64,000 nt of DNA from Chryseobacterium aquaeductus (GTDB lineage: Bacteria; Bacteroidota; Bacteroidia; Flavobacteriales; Weeksellaceae). Each line of letters opens with the position of its first letter. Position 1 is the first letter of the stretch. The notes under the pieces were generated by a model. The model saw nothing but the letters and a program-made list of their open reading frames with translations, was not told where the DNA came from and did not search any database. Shown here piece after piece: positions 35,095-44,973 of this stretch. The position numbers and the translations under genes are program-made. The stretch spans positions 1,736,001 through 1,800,000 of the forward strand of contig NZ_CAJIMS010000001.1 of the NCBI RefSeq assembly GCF_905175375.1. The letters run 5' to 3'.

Positions 35095-37500
35095 TTATTT
35101 TTCGATGGCCAGTTCAAGAACTTCAGTCATCCAGTTTACATAGTTTACTTTAAGATTTTTCAGATAATCCTGTTTGATCTCTTCTACATCTTTTCTGTTG
35201 GCTTCACAAAGGATTACTTCTTTTATTCCAGCTCTTGTTGCAGCAAGAAGTTTTTCTTTAATTCCGCCTACAGGAAGTACTTTTCCTCGTAGAGTAATTT
35301 CGCCTGTCATTGCGAGGTGAGGTTTTACTTTTTTATTTCTGAAAGTAGAAACCATAGAAGTCAGCATTGCGATTCCTGCGGATGGTCCGTCTTTCGGCGT
35401 TGCTCCTTCAGGAACGTGAACGTGGATGTTTTTCTTTTCCAGATCATCTTCTGTAATTCCTAAATCTTCGTGTTTTGCCTTAATATATTCCAAAGCAATC
35501 GTTGCAGATTCTTTCATTACCGTTCCCAAGTTTCCGGTCATTGTAAGGTTTCCTTTTCCGTTGCTGGTAATACTTTCGATAAATAAAATGTCACCACCAA
35601 CGCTTGTCCACGCCAATCCTGTGACAACTCCGGGAACGTCAGTCAATTCAGACAAACTTTTCGGTCTTGGAACTCCCAGAATTTCGTCTACTTTTTCTAC
35701 TGAAATTTTTGCATCATATTCTTTCACCAAAGCAGTCTGCAAAGCTACCCAACGAGCAATTCCTGCAATTCTTTTTTCTAAAGTTCTTACACCGCTTTCA
35801 GAAGTGTGAGCTTCAATGATATGTTTGAGTTCAGCATTTCCAAGTTTGAAAGATTTTGCCGTCAAACCGTTTTCGTCCTGCTGTTTTTTAATTAAATGTC
35901 TCTTCGCAATCTCAATTTTTTCCTCTAAAGTATAACCGGCAATCTGAATGATTTCCATTCTGTCCAAAAGTGGACTCTGAATAGTTGACAGAGAGTTTGC
36001 TGTTGCTAAAAACATTACTTTAGACAAATCATAACCCATCTCAAGGAAATTGTCATAGAAAGCATTATTTTGTTCAGGATCAAGCACTTCCAATAAAGCT
36101 GAGCTTGGATCGCCGTGCATTCCTTTTCCTACTTTATCAATTTCATCTAAGACAATCACAGGATTTGATGTCCCCGATTTTTTGATGGATTGAAGAATTC
36201 TTCCCGCCATGGCACCGATGTACGTTTTTCTGTGACCGCGGATTTCGCTTTCGTCATGAAGGCCGCCCAAAGAAACACGCACATATTTTCTTCCCAAAGC
36301 ATCGGCAACAGATTTTCCAAGAGATGTTTTACCAACTCCCGGAGGCCCTACCAATAATAGGATAGGAGATTTCATGTTATTTTTCAATTTTAAAACAGCC
36401 ATGTGTTCCAAAATTCTTTTCTTAATATCTTCTAAACCAAAATGAGCTTTATCTAAAACTTTTTCAGCTTTTTCAATGTCAAAAGTATCTTTGGTGAAGG
36501 TTTCCCAAGGAAGATCAGTGAAGAAATCAAGATAATTTCTCTGAACATTGTAGTCGGGAGAATTAGGATTTTGCCTCTGTAACCTTCCTATTTCTTTCTG
36601 GAAATGTTCTTCTACTTCGGGTTTCCACGTTTTTGTACTTGCTTTTTTTATTAAATCTTCAACATCACTTTCCGGTCCGCCTCCCAATTCATCCTGAATC
36701 GTTCTGATCTGTTGATTCAGAAAATATTCTCTTTGCTGTTTATCAAGGTCTTTCGAAGTTTTCTGGTGGATCTGATTTCTCAATTCCAGTTTTCTGAAAT
36801 CTTCGTGCATCATTTCGTAGCACTTGTTGGCTCTTTCCATCAGGCTTTTTTCCTCCAGAAGTTTTTGCTTTTCAGCGTACGGAAAGTTGGCGTTGGTACA
36901 GATGAAATTTAATAAATCATCGTTATTGTTGATGTTTTTTATAGCAAAATTGGCTGCGTTGGGAATGTTGGGATCTAGCTCAATAATTTTTAGTGCTAAA
37001 TCTTTAATGTTTTCCAATAACGCTTCGTATTCTTCCTTTTTTTTCGCTTTAGAATCTTTCAGACGTGTAATTTCACCTTTGAAATAAGGTTGACTGTCGG
37101 TAATGCTTTTAATTTTAAATCGCTGGAACCCTTTTGTAATTGCAGTAACGTTTCCTTCAGGAAGTTTGATGATTTTTATAATCTTGGCTAAAGTTCCGAT
37201 TTGGTAAAAATCTTTCTCCGTTGGTTGCTCTATATTCGAGTTTTTTTGGCTTACAATGCCTATCAAATCACCGTTTTGCTGGGCTTCTTCCAGAAGTTGT
37301 ATTGATGTTTTTCTTCCTGCAGTAATTGGGATTACCACATTTGGGAACATTACCATATTTCTCACGGGAAGTATCGGGAAAATTATTTGCTCAGAGTTTT
37401 TTGTGCTTTCGTCAATATCAGAAAGATTAATCTCTTCAGCCACAATATCAAATCCGTCGCGTAAGATTTCATCAAAATTTATATCTTCAAATTCTGTCAT
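35095..37500 (-). CDS. lon: ATP-dependent protease Lon (endopeptidase La)
   Basis: 801 residues. A soluble AAA+ serine protease that degrades damaged and regulatory proteins. An N-terminal LON domain (about residues 40-245) is followed by the AAA+ module with Walker [10 protein letters not shown] and Walker [12 protein letters not shown], then the protease domain. The catalytic Ser707 is in DGPSAGIAM and Lys750 in [10 protein letters not shown], 43 residues apart as in E. coli Lon. A small perfect palindrome lies 10 bases upstream of the start codon and may be an operator. Confidence 0.97.
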   Translation of the reverse strand: MTEFEDINFDEILRDGFDIVAEEINLSDIDESTKNSEQIIFPILPVRNMVMFPNVVIPITAGRKTSIQLLEEAQQNGDLIGIVSQKNSNIEQPTEKDFYQIGTLAKIIKIIKLPEGNVTAITKGFQRFKIKSITDSQPYFKGEITRLKDSKAKKKEEYEALLENIKDLALKIIELDPNIPNAANFAIKNINNNDDLLNFICTNANFPYAEKQKLLEEKSLMERANKCYEMMHEDFRKLELRNQIHQKTSKDLDKQQREYFLNQQIRTIQDELGGGPESDVEDLIKKASTKTWKPEVEEHFQKEIGRLQRQNPNSPDYNVQRNYLDFFTDLPWETFTKDTFDIEKAEKVLDKAHFGLEDIKKRILEHMAVLKLKNNMKSPILLLVGPPGVGKTSLGKSVADALGRKYVRVSLGGLHDESEIRGHRKTYIGAMAGRILQSIKKSGTSNPVIVLDEIDKVGKGMHGDPSSALLEVLDPEQNNAFYDNFLEMGYDLSKVMFLATANSLSTIQSPLLDRMEIIQIAGYTLEEKIEIAKRHLIKKQQDENGLTAKSFKLGNAELKHIIEAHTSESGVRTLEKRIAGIARWVALQTALVKEYDAKISVEKVDEILGVPRPKSLSELTDVPGVVTGLAWTSVGGDILFIESITSNGKGNLTMTGNLGTVMKESATIALEYIKAKHEDLGITEDDLEKKNIHVHVPEGATPKDGPSAGIAMLTSMVSTFRNKKVKPHLAMTGEITLRGKVLPVGGIKEKLLAATRAGIKEVILCEANRKDVEEIKQDYLKNLKVNYVNWMTEVLELAIEK

Positions 37501-37510
37501 AATAAGGTAA

Positions 37511-37525
37511 ATGACAAATTGTCAT
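37511..37525. promoter_or_regulatory. 15-bp palindrome upstream of lon
   Basis: ATGACAA-A-TTGTCAT, perfect 7-bp arms, centred 18 bases upstream of the lon start codon. Its position in the leader fits a repressor or processing site. The regulator is unknown. Confidence 0.4.
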
Positions 37526-37757
37526 TCATAGTTTTAATCGTTAAAGGATAAATTCAAAATATGTACAAGAAAAGGTTTACATATAATGTGTACGTAATTT
37601 TCACAATACTTATGCCATTTGCTTTTTAATAAAAAATACGGTCAAAATTTCCATTTTTAGCGATATGAAATTTTAAAAATTAAAAAACCTTCTTATATTT
37701 CTGTAATTTCTTAAAAATGTGTATTTTCGCACACTGATATAAAACTATATTTATAAA

Positions 37758-39899
37758 ATGGCAATTTTAGGACAGATTAGGAGTAGACCTTGGCTTTTGA
37801 TGGGAATGATCGCATTGGCGCTATTGGCGTTTTTGGTAAACCCAGAAAGTCTCGATAAAGTTTTTGGAAAAAATCCTGATATTTTAGGAAAAGTAAATGG
37901 CGAAAAAATTACCCGTGAGGAGTATAATGACCAGCTTTTTGTATTACAACAACAGGCTGATCAACAACAACAGCCAAAAAGCGGACTTGAAGAGCAAGCT
38001 TGGCAACTGCTGGTGCAATCAAAGTTGGTGAAGCAGCAATTTGAAAAAATGGGGTTTGAAATGACAGAAGATTTATTCTGGAATCAACTTCAGTACGATC
38101 AGATGTTTGCTCAAAATCAACAGCTTTTTGACGAAAAAGGAAATTTCAAACTTCAGGAATTGAAAAAGGAGATTGAAACTTTACAAAATACAAATCCTGA
38201 AGGGTACAACCAATGGTTGAAAACTAGAAAAACAATCGAATACAGAATTATGGCAAGACAGGTCTTTGCTAATATTTCTACAGGTATCACGACTGGTAAA
38301 AAAGAAGCTGAAGAATTGATGAAGCAAAGAGATCAGCTTGCTGATATTGACTTTGTGAAAGTTGATTACACATCTTATATTCAAAAAAATAAAATTAAAG
38401 CGACTACTGAGGATTTATCAAACTACATCAAGCAACATCCTGTCATGTTCAAAACAGAACCTAGCAGAAATCTTGGAGTGGTATTTTTCCCTTCACTTCC
38501 AAGTCCTGCTGACGACGCTGCAGTACAGAAAGAGATTACTAAAATTTTCTCAGTCGGAACAGATGAAAGTGGTGGAAAAGAAAATTTCATCAATACCACA
38601 AACGATTCTATGTTTGTGATGGCAAATTCTGATATTCCTTTCAATAACCAATACGTTCAGGCAACTCAAATGCCACAAGGACTAAAAGGGAAAATTGAAA
38701 CGGCTGCTGTAGGGCAGACTTTTGGTCCTTACAAAGAACAAAATTTATATGTAGTTTCTAAATTGATAGACAAGAAACCTTCAGATTCTACTTTATCTAA
38801 GCATATTTTGATTGCTTACAAAGGTGCTGAAAGATCTACTGCTACAAGATCAAAAGAAGAAGCGAAGAAAATCGCAGACAGTTTGATGGCAGCTATCAAA
38901 GGAAATCCTGCAAAATTTGCAGAAGGTCTTAAGTTATCTGACGAACCAAATGCTGTTGAGAGAAACGGAAGCGTGGGCTGGACAACTCCTGAAAGTCAAT
39001 TTGCTCCGCCATATCTGGCGTTTTTGGCAAGTAACCCTAAAGGTGCAACCGGATTGACTGAAACTAGTTTTGGTTACCACATCATCAACGTAGAAGATAA
39101 GAAAGCAGGAACAATGGGTTATAAAGTAGCTCACTTGGTTAAAACGATCAAACCTTCTGAAGCTACAGAAGCTGAAGTTGATAAAAAATCTAGAAAGTTT
39201 GCACAGCAGGTTTTAGGCAAATCATTCAATGATTTTGTAAACATTGCTAAAAAATCAAACTACCAATATTCAAATGCAAAATCTGCAAAAAGATTTGATG
39301 GTCAGTTGCAAGGTTTAGGAACTGATAAAGACGGAGAAATTATCGCTTGGGCTTTTGATAAGAAAAGAGAAAAAGGAGATTCTGAAATTTTCACAGTTGA
39401 CGGAACGGGAGACAAGATTGTTGTTTACTTAAACGGAAAACAAGAAAAAGGTCTTGCTGATCCGGAATCTGTAAGAGATCAGATAGAGACTATTGTTCTT
39501 AATAAATTAGCTGCTAAACAGATTTCTGATAAAATAGGCAAGGCAACAAGTCTTGATCAAGTTGCTAAAACTTTTGCTACAACAAAACAATCTGCACAGG
39601 TTAATATACTGAATCCATCAGTTGCAGGTGCAATGGAACCTAAAGTTGCAGGTGCCGCATTCGGAGTTAAAAAAGGAGCAATCTCAAACGCTATCGAAGG
39701 TGGAACGGGAGTTTATGTTTTAGTAAAAAAGAACGAAACTATCAACAAACAGCCGGGTGATGCTAAACAATTTACAGAATCTGTAACACAGAGAAATTCA
39801 GGAATGTTTGGTCAGGCTTGGTTGAAGAGTTTGCAGGATAATTCAGACATCGATGATTACAGAATCGAAATTTGGAGTAAGCTCGGAACTCAACAATAA
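37758..39899 (+). CDS. PpiD-like periplasmic peptidyl-prolyl isomerase
   Basis: 713 residues. One N-terminal membrane helix (residues 13-28, PWLLMGMIALALLAFLV) anchors a periplasmic protein. A SurA-type N-terminal chaperone region (VNGEKITREEYNDQLFVLQQ, residues 45-65 onward) follows. A parvulin rotamase domain is at about residues 350-460 (SKHILIAYKGAERSTATRSKEEAKKIADSL split around KHIL; ending FGYHIINVEDKK), with a second, degenerate one further on. This is the PpiD/SurA architecture for folding outer-membrane and secreted proteins. A near-match -7 box (TATTTTCG, 37722-37729) lies upstream. Confidence 0.93.
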   Translation: MAILGQIRSRPWLLMGMIALALLAFLVNPESLDKVFGKNPDILGKVNGEKITREEYNDQLFVLQQQADQQQQPKSGLEEQAWQLLVQSKLVKQQFEKMGFEMTEDLFWNQLQYDQMFAQNQQLFDEKGNFKLQELKKEIETLQNTNPEGYNQWLKTRKTIEYRIMARQVFANISTGITTGKKEAEELMKQRDQLADIDFVKVDYTSYIQKNKIKATTEDLSNYIKQHPVMFKTEPSRNLGVVFFPSLPSPADDAAVQKEITKIFSVGTDESGGKENFINTTNDSMFVMANSDIPFNNQYVQATQMPQGLKGKIETAAVGQTFGPYKEQNLYVVSKLIDKKPSDSTLSKHILIAYKGAERSTATRSKEEAKKIADSLMAAIKGNPAKFAEGLKLSDEPNAVERNGSVGWTTPESQFAPPYLAFLASNPKGATGLTETSFGYHIINVEDKKAGTMGYKVAHLVKTIKPSEATEAEVDKKSRKFAQQVLGKSFNDFVNIAKKSNYQYSNAKSAKRFDGQLQGLGTDKDGEIIAWAFDKKREKGDSEIFTVDGTGDKIVVYLNGKQEKGLADPESVRDQIETIVLNKLAAKQISDKIGKATSLDQVAKTFATTKQSAQVNILNPSVAGAMEPKVAGAAFGVKKGAISNAIEGGTGVYVLVKKNETINKQPGDAKQFTESVTQRNSGMFGQAWLKSLQDNSDIDDYRIEIWSKLGTQQ

Positions 39900-39918
39900 A
39901 ATCAAATATTGATGATAT

Positions 39919-39950
39919 AAAAAAGTGGCAGAGTTTTTGCCACTTTTTTT
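39919..39950 (+). terminator. Intrinsic terminator
   Basis: AAAAGTGGCA-GAGTTTT-TGCCACTTTT plus T run after the foldase gene. Confidence 0.92.
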
Positions 39951-39995
39951 GTGTTTAACCCAAAGGAATGCAGAATAACATTAATATAAATGTAT

Positions 39996-40003
39996 TATAT
40001 TTG
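39996..40003 (+). promoter_or_regulatory. -7 box (TATATTTG) for the MCE-protein gene
   Basis: Perfect TAnnTTTG, 22 bases before the GTG start at 40026. It would drive the MCE gene and the following Fe-S genes. Confidence 0.65.
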
Positions 40004-40025
40004 CTTACTAGAAAAAAAATAAAAA

Positions 40026-40976
40026 GTGAAGTTCAATAAAGAAATAAAAGCTGGCTTAATAGGCGTTTTAGCCGTTGTCGGCTTTGTCATTTTATTCCAA
40101 TTCATGAAAGGCAGGAGCCTTTTTACTACCGATAATATATTTTATGCAAAATATGATAACGTTGAAGGTCTCACGCAGTCTTCACCAGTTTCTATTAATG
40201 GGTTAAAGGTAGGGCAGGTTGATAAAATTCTTCCTCAAACATCCAAAGACGGTAAAATTCATTTTATCGTAAAAATCACTGTAGATGATAATTTTGAATT
40301 TTCAAAAAATTCTTCTCTCGAAATCTTTGAGCCAGGTTTGATGTCTGGTAAAGAAATGAGAGTGAATCTTGCATATGGTGGCGCAACAGCCAAAGATGGT
40401 GACACTTTGCAAGGAGCTTTCAAATTGGGAATGATGAATAGTCTGTCATCTCAAGTTGGTCCGGTAAAAGATCAGTTGCAAACGGTACTGCATCGTGTAG
40501 ATTCTTTGATGGTAAATGCCAACCAGGTCATGAATGCTCAAAACAGAGAAGAAATTAAAATTTTACTCCATAATCTTAACAGAACTGTTGGAGCGTTGGA
40601 AAATACCGCAGGAAGCGTAAACAAATTGGTAGGAAACAATGATCCTAAACTTCAGAGAGTTTTGGATGATGCAAGTGTTACAATGCAGACAGGTAAGGTT
40701 ACTTTAGACAAATATGGAAAACTGGCTGAAAGTATTGATACTCAAAAATTAAATGCAACTATTGCAAATTTAGATAATACTGTAGGTCAGCTGAATAAAG
40801 TTGTTTCCGGAATTGATAGAGGTGAGGGAAGTTTGGGTAAAATAATGAAGGATGATCAGCTTTATAACAATCTGAACGCCGCTTCTACGAACCTAAATTC
40901 GCTTATTGAAGATTTAAAAGCCAATCCTAAGAAATATGTTAATTTTTCGGTATTCGGTAAAAACAGTAAAGACTAA
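40026..40976 (+). CDS. MCE (MlaD) family protein
   Basis: 316 residues, starting at GTG (no ATG fits: the frame begins directly with the signal-anchor). One N-terminal helix (residues 8-27, AGLIGVLAVVGFVILFQFMK) anchors the protein in the inner membrane. An MCE domain follows (about residues 38-120: DNVEGLTQSSPVSINGLKVG, FEPGLMSGKEMRV). A long helical/coiled C-terminal part contains repeated Asn-Leu-Asn patterns. MCE rings carry lipids across the periplasm. It could complete the MlaE/MlaF system encoded at 23876-25446, although the two loci are 15 kb apart. It lies 8 bases before the Fe-S gene. Confidence 0.9.
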   Translation: MKFNKEIKAGLIGVLAVVGFVILFQFMKGRSLFTTDNIFYAKYDNVEGLTQSSPVSINGLKVGQVDKILPQTSKDGKIHFIVKITVDDNFEFSKNSSLEIFEPGLMSGKEMRVNLAYGGATAKDGDTLQGAFKLGMMNSLSSQVGPVKDQLQTVLHRVDSLMVNANQVMNAQNREEIKILLHNLNRTVGALENTAGSVNKLVGNNDPKLQRVLDDASVTMQTGKVTLDKYGKLAESIDTQKLNATIANLDNTVGQLNKVVSGIDRGEGSLGKIMKDDQLYNNLNAASTNLNSLIEDLKANPKKYVNFSVFGKNSKD

Positions 40977-40984
40977 TCAACCTT

Positions 40985-42313
40985 ATGCAATATCTTGACA
41001 ATATTATTTTTCTGATTCTATTAGTTGCAGGTTTTGGGTTATTCGCAAAAAGCCTTTTTAAAATCTATAGAAATATCAGATTAGGAAGAGAAATCAATCG
41101 AAGTGACAGAAAAGCTGAGCGTTGGGAAACCATGGCTCGTGTTGCGATGGGACAGAGTAGAATGGTGAAAAGACCTGTAGCAGGAATTCTTCACCTTTTT
41201 GTGTATGTAGGTTTTGTGATCATTAACATAGAATTGATTGAAATTGTTGTAGATGGGATCTTCGGTACACACCGATTCCTTGCAACAATTTTCGGACATA
41301 CTTTCTATAATATTTTCACAGCAACACTTGAAGTTTTAGCAATTCTTGTAGTCATTGGTGTAGTATTGTTTTTCATCAGAAGAAATTTCTACGGAGTTAA
41401 AAGATTAACTATGAAAGAACTTTTCGGATGGCCAAAAAACGATGCCAACTGGATTTTGATTATTGAATTTGCTTTAATGGTAGCTTTCTTTACCATGAAC
41501 GCCTCAGATTTAGTTTTGCAACAGAGAGGAATTTTTGCAGAACATGGAAGTTTTCCTATCAGCGAAGTTTTAATTTCTCCTTTGTTCGGAGGTTTTGGTG
41601 ATAGCATTTTGATTGCTACTGAAAGAGCTGCGTGGTGGTTTCACTTTGTGGGAATTTTGTTCTTTATGAATTATCTTTATTATTCTAAACATTTACACAT
41701 TATTTTGGCATTCCCAAGTACTTGGTACGCCAACTTAGATTTATACGGAAAGTTTAGTAATTTAGATTCAGTTACGGCTGAAATTAAACTAATGATGGAT
41801 CCGAATTCAGATCCTTATGCCGCTCCGGCTGAAGGTGATGTTGCGGAAGCGCCTTCGAAATTTGGTGCAGAAGATGTTTTTGATCTGAATCAGGTTCAAT
41901 TACTTAATGCATATTCATGTACAGAATGTGGACGTTGTACTTCGGTTTGTCCGGCAAATATTACAGGTAAAAAATTGTCTCCAAGATTAATTTTGATGAA
42001 AACCAGAGATCGTCTGGAAGAAGTCGGAAGAAATATCGATAAAAACGGAAAGTTTGAAGATGATGGTAAAAAATTGCTCAACGATTATATCACAAAAGAA
42101 GAACTTTGGGCTTGTACTACTTGTAACGCATGTACAGAAGCTTGTCCGGTATTGCTAGATCCACTTTCAATCATTTTCGAAATGAGAAGATTTTTGGTGA
42201 TGGAACAGTCAGCAGCTCCGCAAGAATTAAATCTGATGATGACCAATGTGGAAAATAATGCTGCACCATGGCAATATAATCAGGCAGATCGTTTAAATTG
42301 GGCAAAAGATTAA
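40985..42313 (+). CDS. Membrane (Fe-S)-binding oxidoreductase, heterodisulfide-reductase-like
   Basis: 442 residues. Five or six N-terminal membrane helices (within residues 1-240) precede a cytoplasmic domain with two [4Fe-4S] cluster motifs, CTECGRCTSVCP and CTTCNACTEACPVLLDP (about residues 313-325 and 378-390). The arrangement resembles a fusion of a NarI/HdrE-like membrane part with an HdrC-like ferredoxin part. It probably passes electrons between the quinone pool and the CCG-type partner encoded next. The donor or acceptor is unknown. Common in Bacteroidota. Confidence 0.85.
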   Translation: MQYLDNIIFLILLVAGFGLFAKSLFKIYRNIRLGREINRSDRKAERWETMARVAMGQSRMVKRPVAGILHLFVYVGFVIINIELIEIVVDGIFGTHRFLATIFGHTFYNIFTATLEVLAILVVIGVVLFFIRRNFYGVKRLTMKELFGWPKNDANWILIIEFALMVAFFTMNASDLVLQQRGIFAEHGSFPISEVLISPLFGGFGDSILIATERAAWWFHFVGILFFMNYLYYSKHLHIILAFPSTWYANLDLYGKFSNLDSVTAEIKLMMDPNSDPYAAPAEGDVAEAPSKFGAEDVFDLNQVQLLNAYSCTECGRCTSVCPANITGKKLSPRLILMKTRDRLEEVGRNIDKNGKFEDDGKKLLNDYITKEELWACTTCNACTEACPVLLDPLSIIFEMRRFLVMEQSAAPQELNLMMTNVENNAAPWQYNQADRLNWAKD

Positions 42314-42379
42314 AAATTGAAAATGCGATAATTTGAAGTTTAAAATCAATTATCAATCATCACTTATCATTAATAAATC

Positions 42380-43165
42380 ATGGATTTCACTATAAAAACA
42401 ATGGCAGAGTATGCTGCCGAAGGAAAATCACCCGAAGTTTTGTTTTGGGTTGGCTGCGCCGGAAGTTTTGACGATAGAGCCAAAAAAATCACTAAGGCTT
42501 TTTGTAAAATTCTGAATAAAATCGGGGTTGAATTTGCCGTTCTCGGTCAGGAAGAAAGCTGTACTGGAGATCCCGCAAAACGTGCCGGAAACGAGTTTGT
42601 TTTCCAGATGATGGCAATGACGAATATTGAAGTTCTGAATGCTTATGAAGTTAAGAAAATCGTAACAGCTTGTCCACACTGTTTCAATACATTGAAAAAC
42701 GAATATCCAAGTTTAGGAGGAAATTTCGAAGTCATACATCACACGCAATTTTTAAAACAATTGATGAATGAAGGACGATTGAAGATTGAAGGTGGAGCTT
42801 TTAAAGGCAAAAAAATCACGTTTCACGATCCTTGTTATCTTGGAAGAGCAAACGGTGAATATGAAGCACCAAGAATGCTTCTTGAAAAACTGGATGCAGA
42901 ATTGGTAGAAATGAAACGCTGTAAAACCAACGGTCTTTGTTGTGGAGCAGGTGGCGCACAAATGTTTAAAGAACCCGAAAAAGGTAATAAAGATGTGAAC
43001 ATTGAGAGAACAGAGGAGGCTCTGTCTTTTGAACCGAAAATTATTGCTACCGGTTGTCCGTTTTGTAATACCATGCTGACAGACGGAGTAAAGCATTTTA
43101 ATAAAAACAACGAAGTAGAAGTAAAAGATATTGTAGAACTTTTGGCTGAGGCTGAGGATTTATAA
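42380..43165 (+). CDS. CCG-domain (Fe-S)-binding protein, HdrB/LutA-like
   Basis: 261 residues, soluble. Two cysteine-rich CCG domains are visible: the first around GCAGSFDDRA and TACPHCFNTLKNEYP, the second around DPCYLGRANGEYEAPR, NGLCCGAGGAQMF and ATGCPFCNTML. In HdrB these bind non-cubane [4Fe-4S] clusters that act on disulfides; in LutA/GlpC relatives they serve lactate or glycerol-3-phosphate oxidation. With the upstream membrane Fe-S protein it forms a two-subunit electron-transfer unit. No dehydrogenase subunit is present nearby. A terminator follows. Confidence 0.88.
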   Translation: MDFTIKTMAEYAAEGKSPEVLFWVGCAGSFDDRAKKITKAFCKILNKIGVEFAVLGQEESCTGDPAKRAGNEFVFQMMAMTNIEVLNAYEVKKIVTACPHCFNTLKNEYPSLGGNFEVIHHTQFLKQLMNEGRLKIEGGAFKGKKITFHDPCYLGRANGEYEAPRMLLEKLDAELVEMKRCKTNGLCCGAGGAQMFKEPEKGNKDVNIERTEEALSFEPKIIATGCPFCNTMLTDGVKHFNKNNEVEVKDIVELLAEAEDL

Positions 43166-43185
43166 TTGAATTCTCTTAATTATAC

Positions 43186-43216
43186 AAAAACTCAGGATCA
43201 GTCTTGAGTTTTTTTG
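43186..43216 (+). terminator. Intrinsic terminator
   Basis: AAAACTCA-GGATCAGTCT-TGAGTTTT plus T run after the Fe-S pair. Confidence 0.85.
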
Positions 43217-43271
43217 TTTAAAAATATTGAATCAATAAAATTGCGTAATTTTACTATTTAAATTTATCCAA

Positions 43272-43760
43272 ATGAGAATTGAAGAATCAAATATAGTAGA
43301 AGCTGAAGATTACAGAGTGATTATTTATCCTGCTTCACGAGCTTTTACAACCAGAGAAGCAAAAGCGATTACAGAAAAATTGTATGATTTTTTGGCAGGT
43401 TGGGCAGCACACGGAAAACCGCTTTCGTCATCTTTTAAGATTGAAAAAAATCAGTTTATCGTTATTTGTGTGGATGAAGAAAAAGAGATGGCTTCGGGTT
43501 GCAGTATCGATGCTTTGGGCAAAATCATGCGAGAGATTGATGAAGAATACCAATTGGGATTGTTTGACAGGATGAAAGCCAGTTTTATAGAAAATGGTGA
43601 AGTAAAAACGCTGAAGCTCTTAGATTTTAAAAACAAAGTGAGAAGCGGAGAATTATCCAAAGAAATTGAAGTTTTTGATTTTTCTAAAAATACCTATCTT
43701 GAATTTTTAGGAAATTTCTTACTTCCTTTCAACAGAAGTTGGGCGGCAGGAATTAAATAA
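43272..43760 (+). CDS. Conserved Bacteroidota protein of unknown function
   Basis: 162 residues, soluble, no signal peptide. Homologues are, as I recall, often labelled 'ABC transporter ATPase' in databases, but no Walker A, signature or Walker B motif exists here, so that name is not supported. Recognisable blocks are VIIYPASRAFTTREAKAITE, FLAGWAAHGKPLSSSFKIE, MASGCSIDALGKIMREID and FDRMKASFIENGEV. The aromatic end (LLPFNRSWAAG) looks conserved. The mixed alpha/beta pattern with a GCSID turn suggests an enzyme-like fold, but no reaction can be assigned. Alone between a terminator and the glycosyltransferase gene. Confidence 0.8.
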   Translation: MRIEESNIVEAEDYRVIIYPASRAFTTREAKAITEKLYDFLAGWAAHGKPLSSSFKIEKNQFIVICVDEEKEMASGCSIDALGKIMREIDEEYQLGLFDRMKASFIENGEVKTLKLLDFKNKVRSGELSKEIEVFDFSKNTYLEFLGNFLLPFNRSWAAGIK

Positions 43761-43836
43761 TTTTTGAGAACGCTAATTTACTTTCAGTAAGAATTTCATG
43801 AGTTTGATGGAATTTATTGCCCGATTTTTTTAATAA

Positions 43837-44973
43837 ATGTCTAAAATACTTTTTTTAACAACAGCCCACAATTACAATGATGACAGAATTTTTTATCATC
43901 AAGCGAAAGAATTAAAAACCCGGGGTTACGACGTTAAAATCACCAGTCTATACTCAGATTATCAAGGCAAAATTGACGGGATCGAGATTGAATCTTATGC
44001 AATATTAAATAAATCCAGCAGAGAGAAAATACGTGTTTTTCAAAAAATTTGTGAATCTTATCAACCAGATTGCATTATTTGCTCAGAGCCGCTGACTGTG
44101 ATAGCTGCTAAAAAATTTAGCAAGATAAAAAAGGCAAGTATAATTTACGATATTACAGAATGGTATCCTTCGATGAGAATGGTGAAAAATTACTCTTATC
44201 CCCTTAAAATTATTCATGCGTTGAAATTTTTCTTGATTCAACTTTATGCAGGATTTTTGAGTAAAAGTTATATTTTCGGTGAAGTCACAAAGAAATTTCC
44301 TTTAGCTTATTTTTTTCCTTGGAAAAAAAGTATTGTTCTTCCCTACTATCCTGATAACATTTATATAGAAAAGAATTTTAAGCAACTTAAACCGAATGAA
44401 ATCAAATTATGCTATTCAGGATCGTTTTCGAAAGAAAAAGGAATAGAAAATTTTTTTAATGTTGCAGACAGTTTGCGTAAACTAAGACCGGAACTAAAAG
44501 TTGATCTGCTTTTGATTGGAGGTGTCAAGAGTTCTGAGGACGAGTTGTATTTTTCAAAATTACTCACCAAATATTCATGGGAAAATATTACGATTCAAAA
44601 ACCTGTTTCTTTCAGTAAATTTTCTCAATCATATGCTGATGCAGATGTATGCTTTGATTTAAGACCTGTAAACATAGAAAATGACCATTGTCTTCCCATT
44701 AAGCTTTTTTATTATATAGCATCAGGTAAACCGGTAATTTACAGCAATCTTAAAGCAATCAGAGAACATTTGAAAGATTTTAATTTTGGATATTTAGTAA
44801 ATCCTGATGAGTCTGAAGAGACAGCGAAATATATACTATCGTATGTTGATGATCATCATCTTTATAATCAACATGCTTACAATGCGCGAAAAGCATTTGA
44901 AAAACATTACAATTGGGAAATTATAAGCAAAAATTTTATTAGCTTTATAAAAAACTCATACAAATCAAAATGA
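43837..44973 (+). CDS. Glycosyltransferase family 4 protein
   Basis: 378 residues, GT-B fold. The N-terminal half starts with KILFLTTAHNYNDDRIFYHQ (a donor-side Rossmann start). The C-terminal half carries the GT4 features KLCYSGSFSKEKGIENF, VDLLLIGG and the donor-binding stretch LPIKLFYYIASGKPVIYSN. It transfers a sugar from a nucleotide donor to a lipid- or polysaccharide acceptor; specificity unknown. The stop overlaps the ATG of the flippase gene (ATGA), so the two are translated together. Confidence 0.9.
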   Translation: MSKILFLTTAHNYNDDRIFYHQAKELKTRGYDVKITSLYSDYQGKIDGIEIESYAILNKSSREKIRVFQKICESYQPDCIICSEPLTVIAAKKFSKIKKASIIYDITEWYPSMRMVKNYSYPLKIIHALKFFLIQLYAGFLSKSYIFGEVTKKFPLAYFFPWKKSIVLPYYPDNIYIEKNFKQLKPNEIKLCYSGSFSKEKGIENFFNVADSLRKLRPELKVDLLLIGGVKSSEDELYFSKLLTKYSWENITIQKPVSFSKFSQSYADADVCFDLRPVNIENDHCLPIKLFYYIASGKPVIYSNLKAIREHLKDFNFGYLVNPDESEETAKYILSYVDDHHLYNQHAYNARKAFEKHYNWEIISKNFISFIKNSYKSK

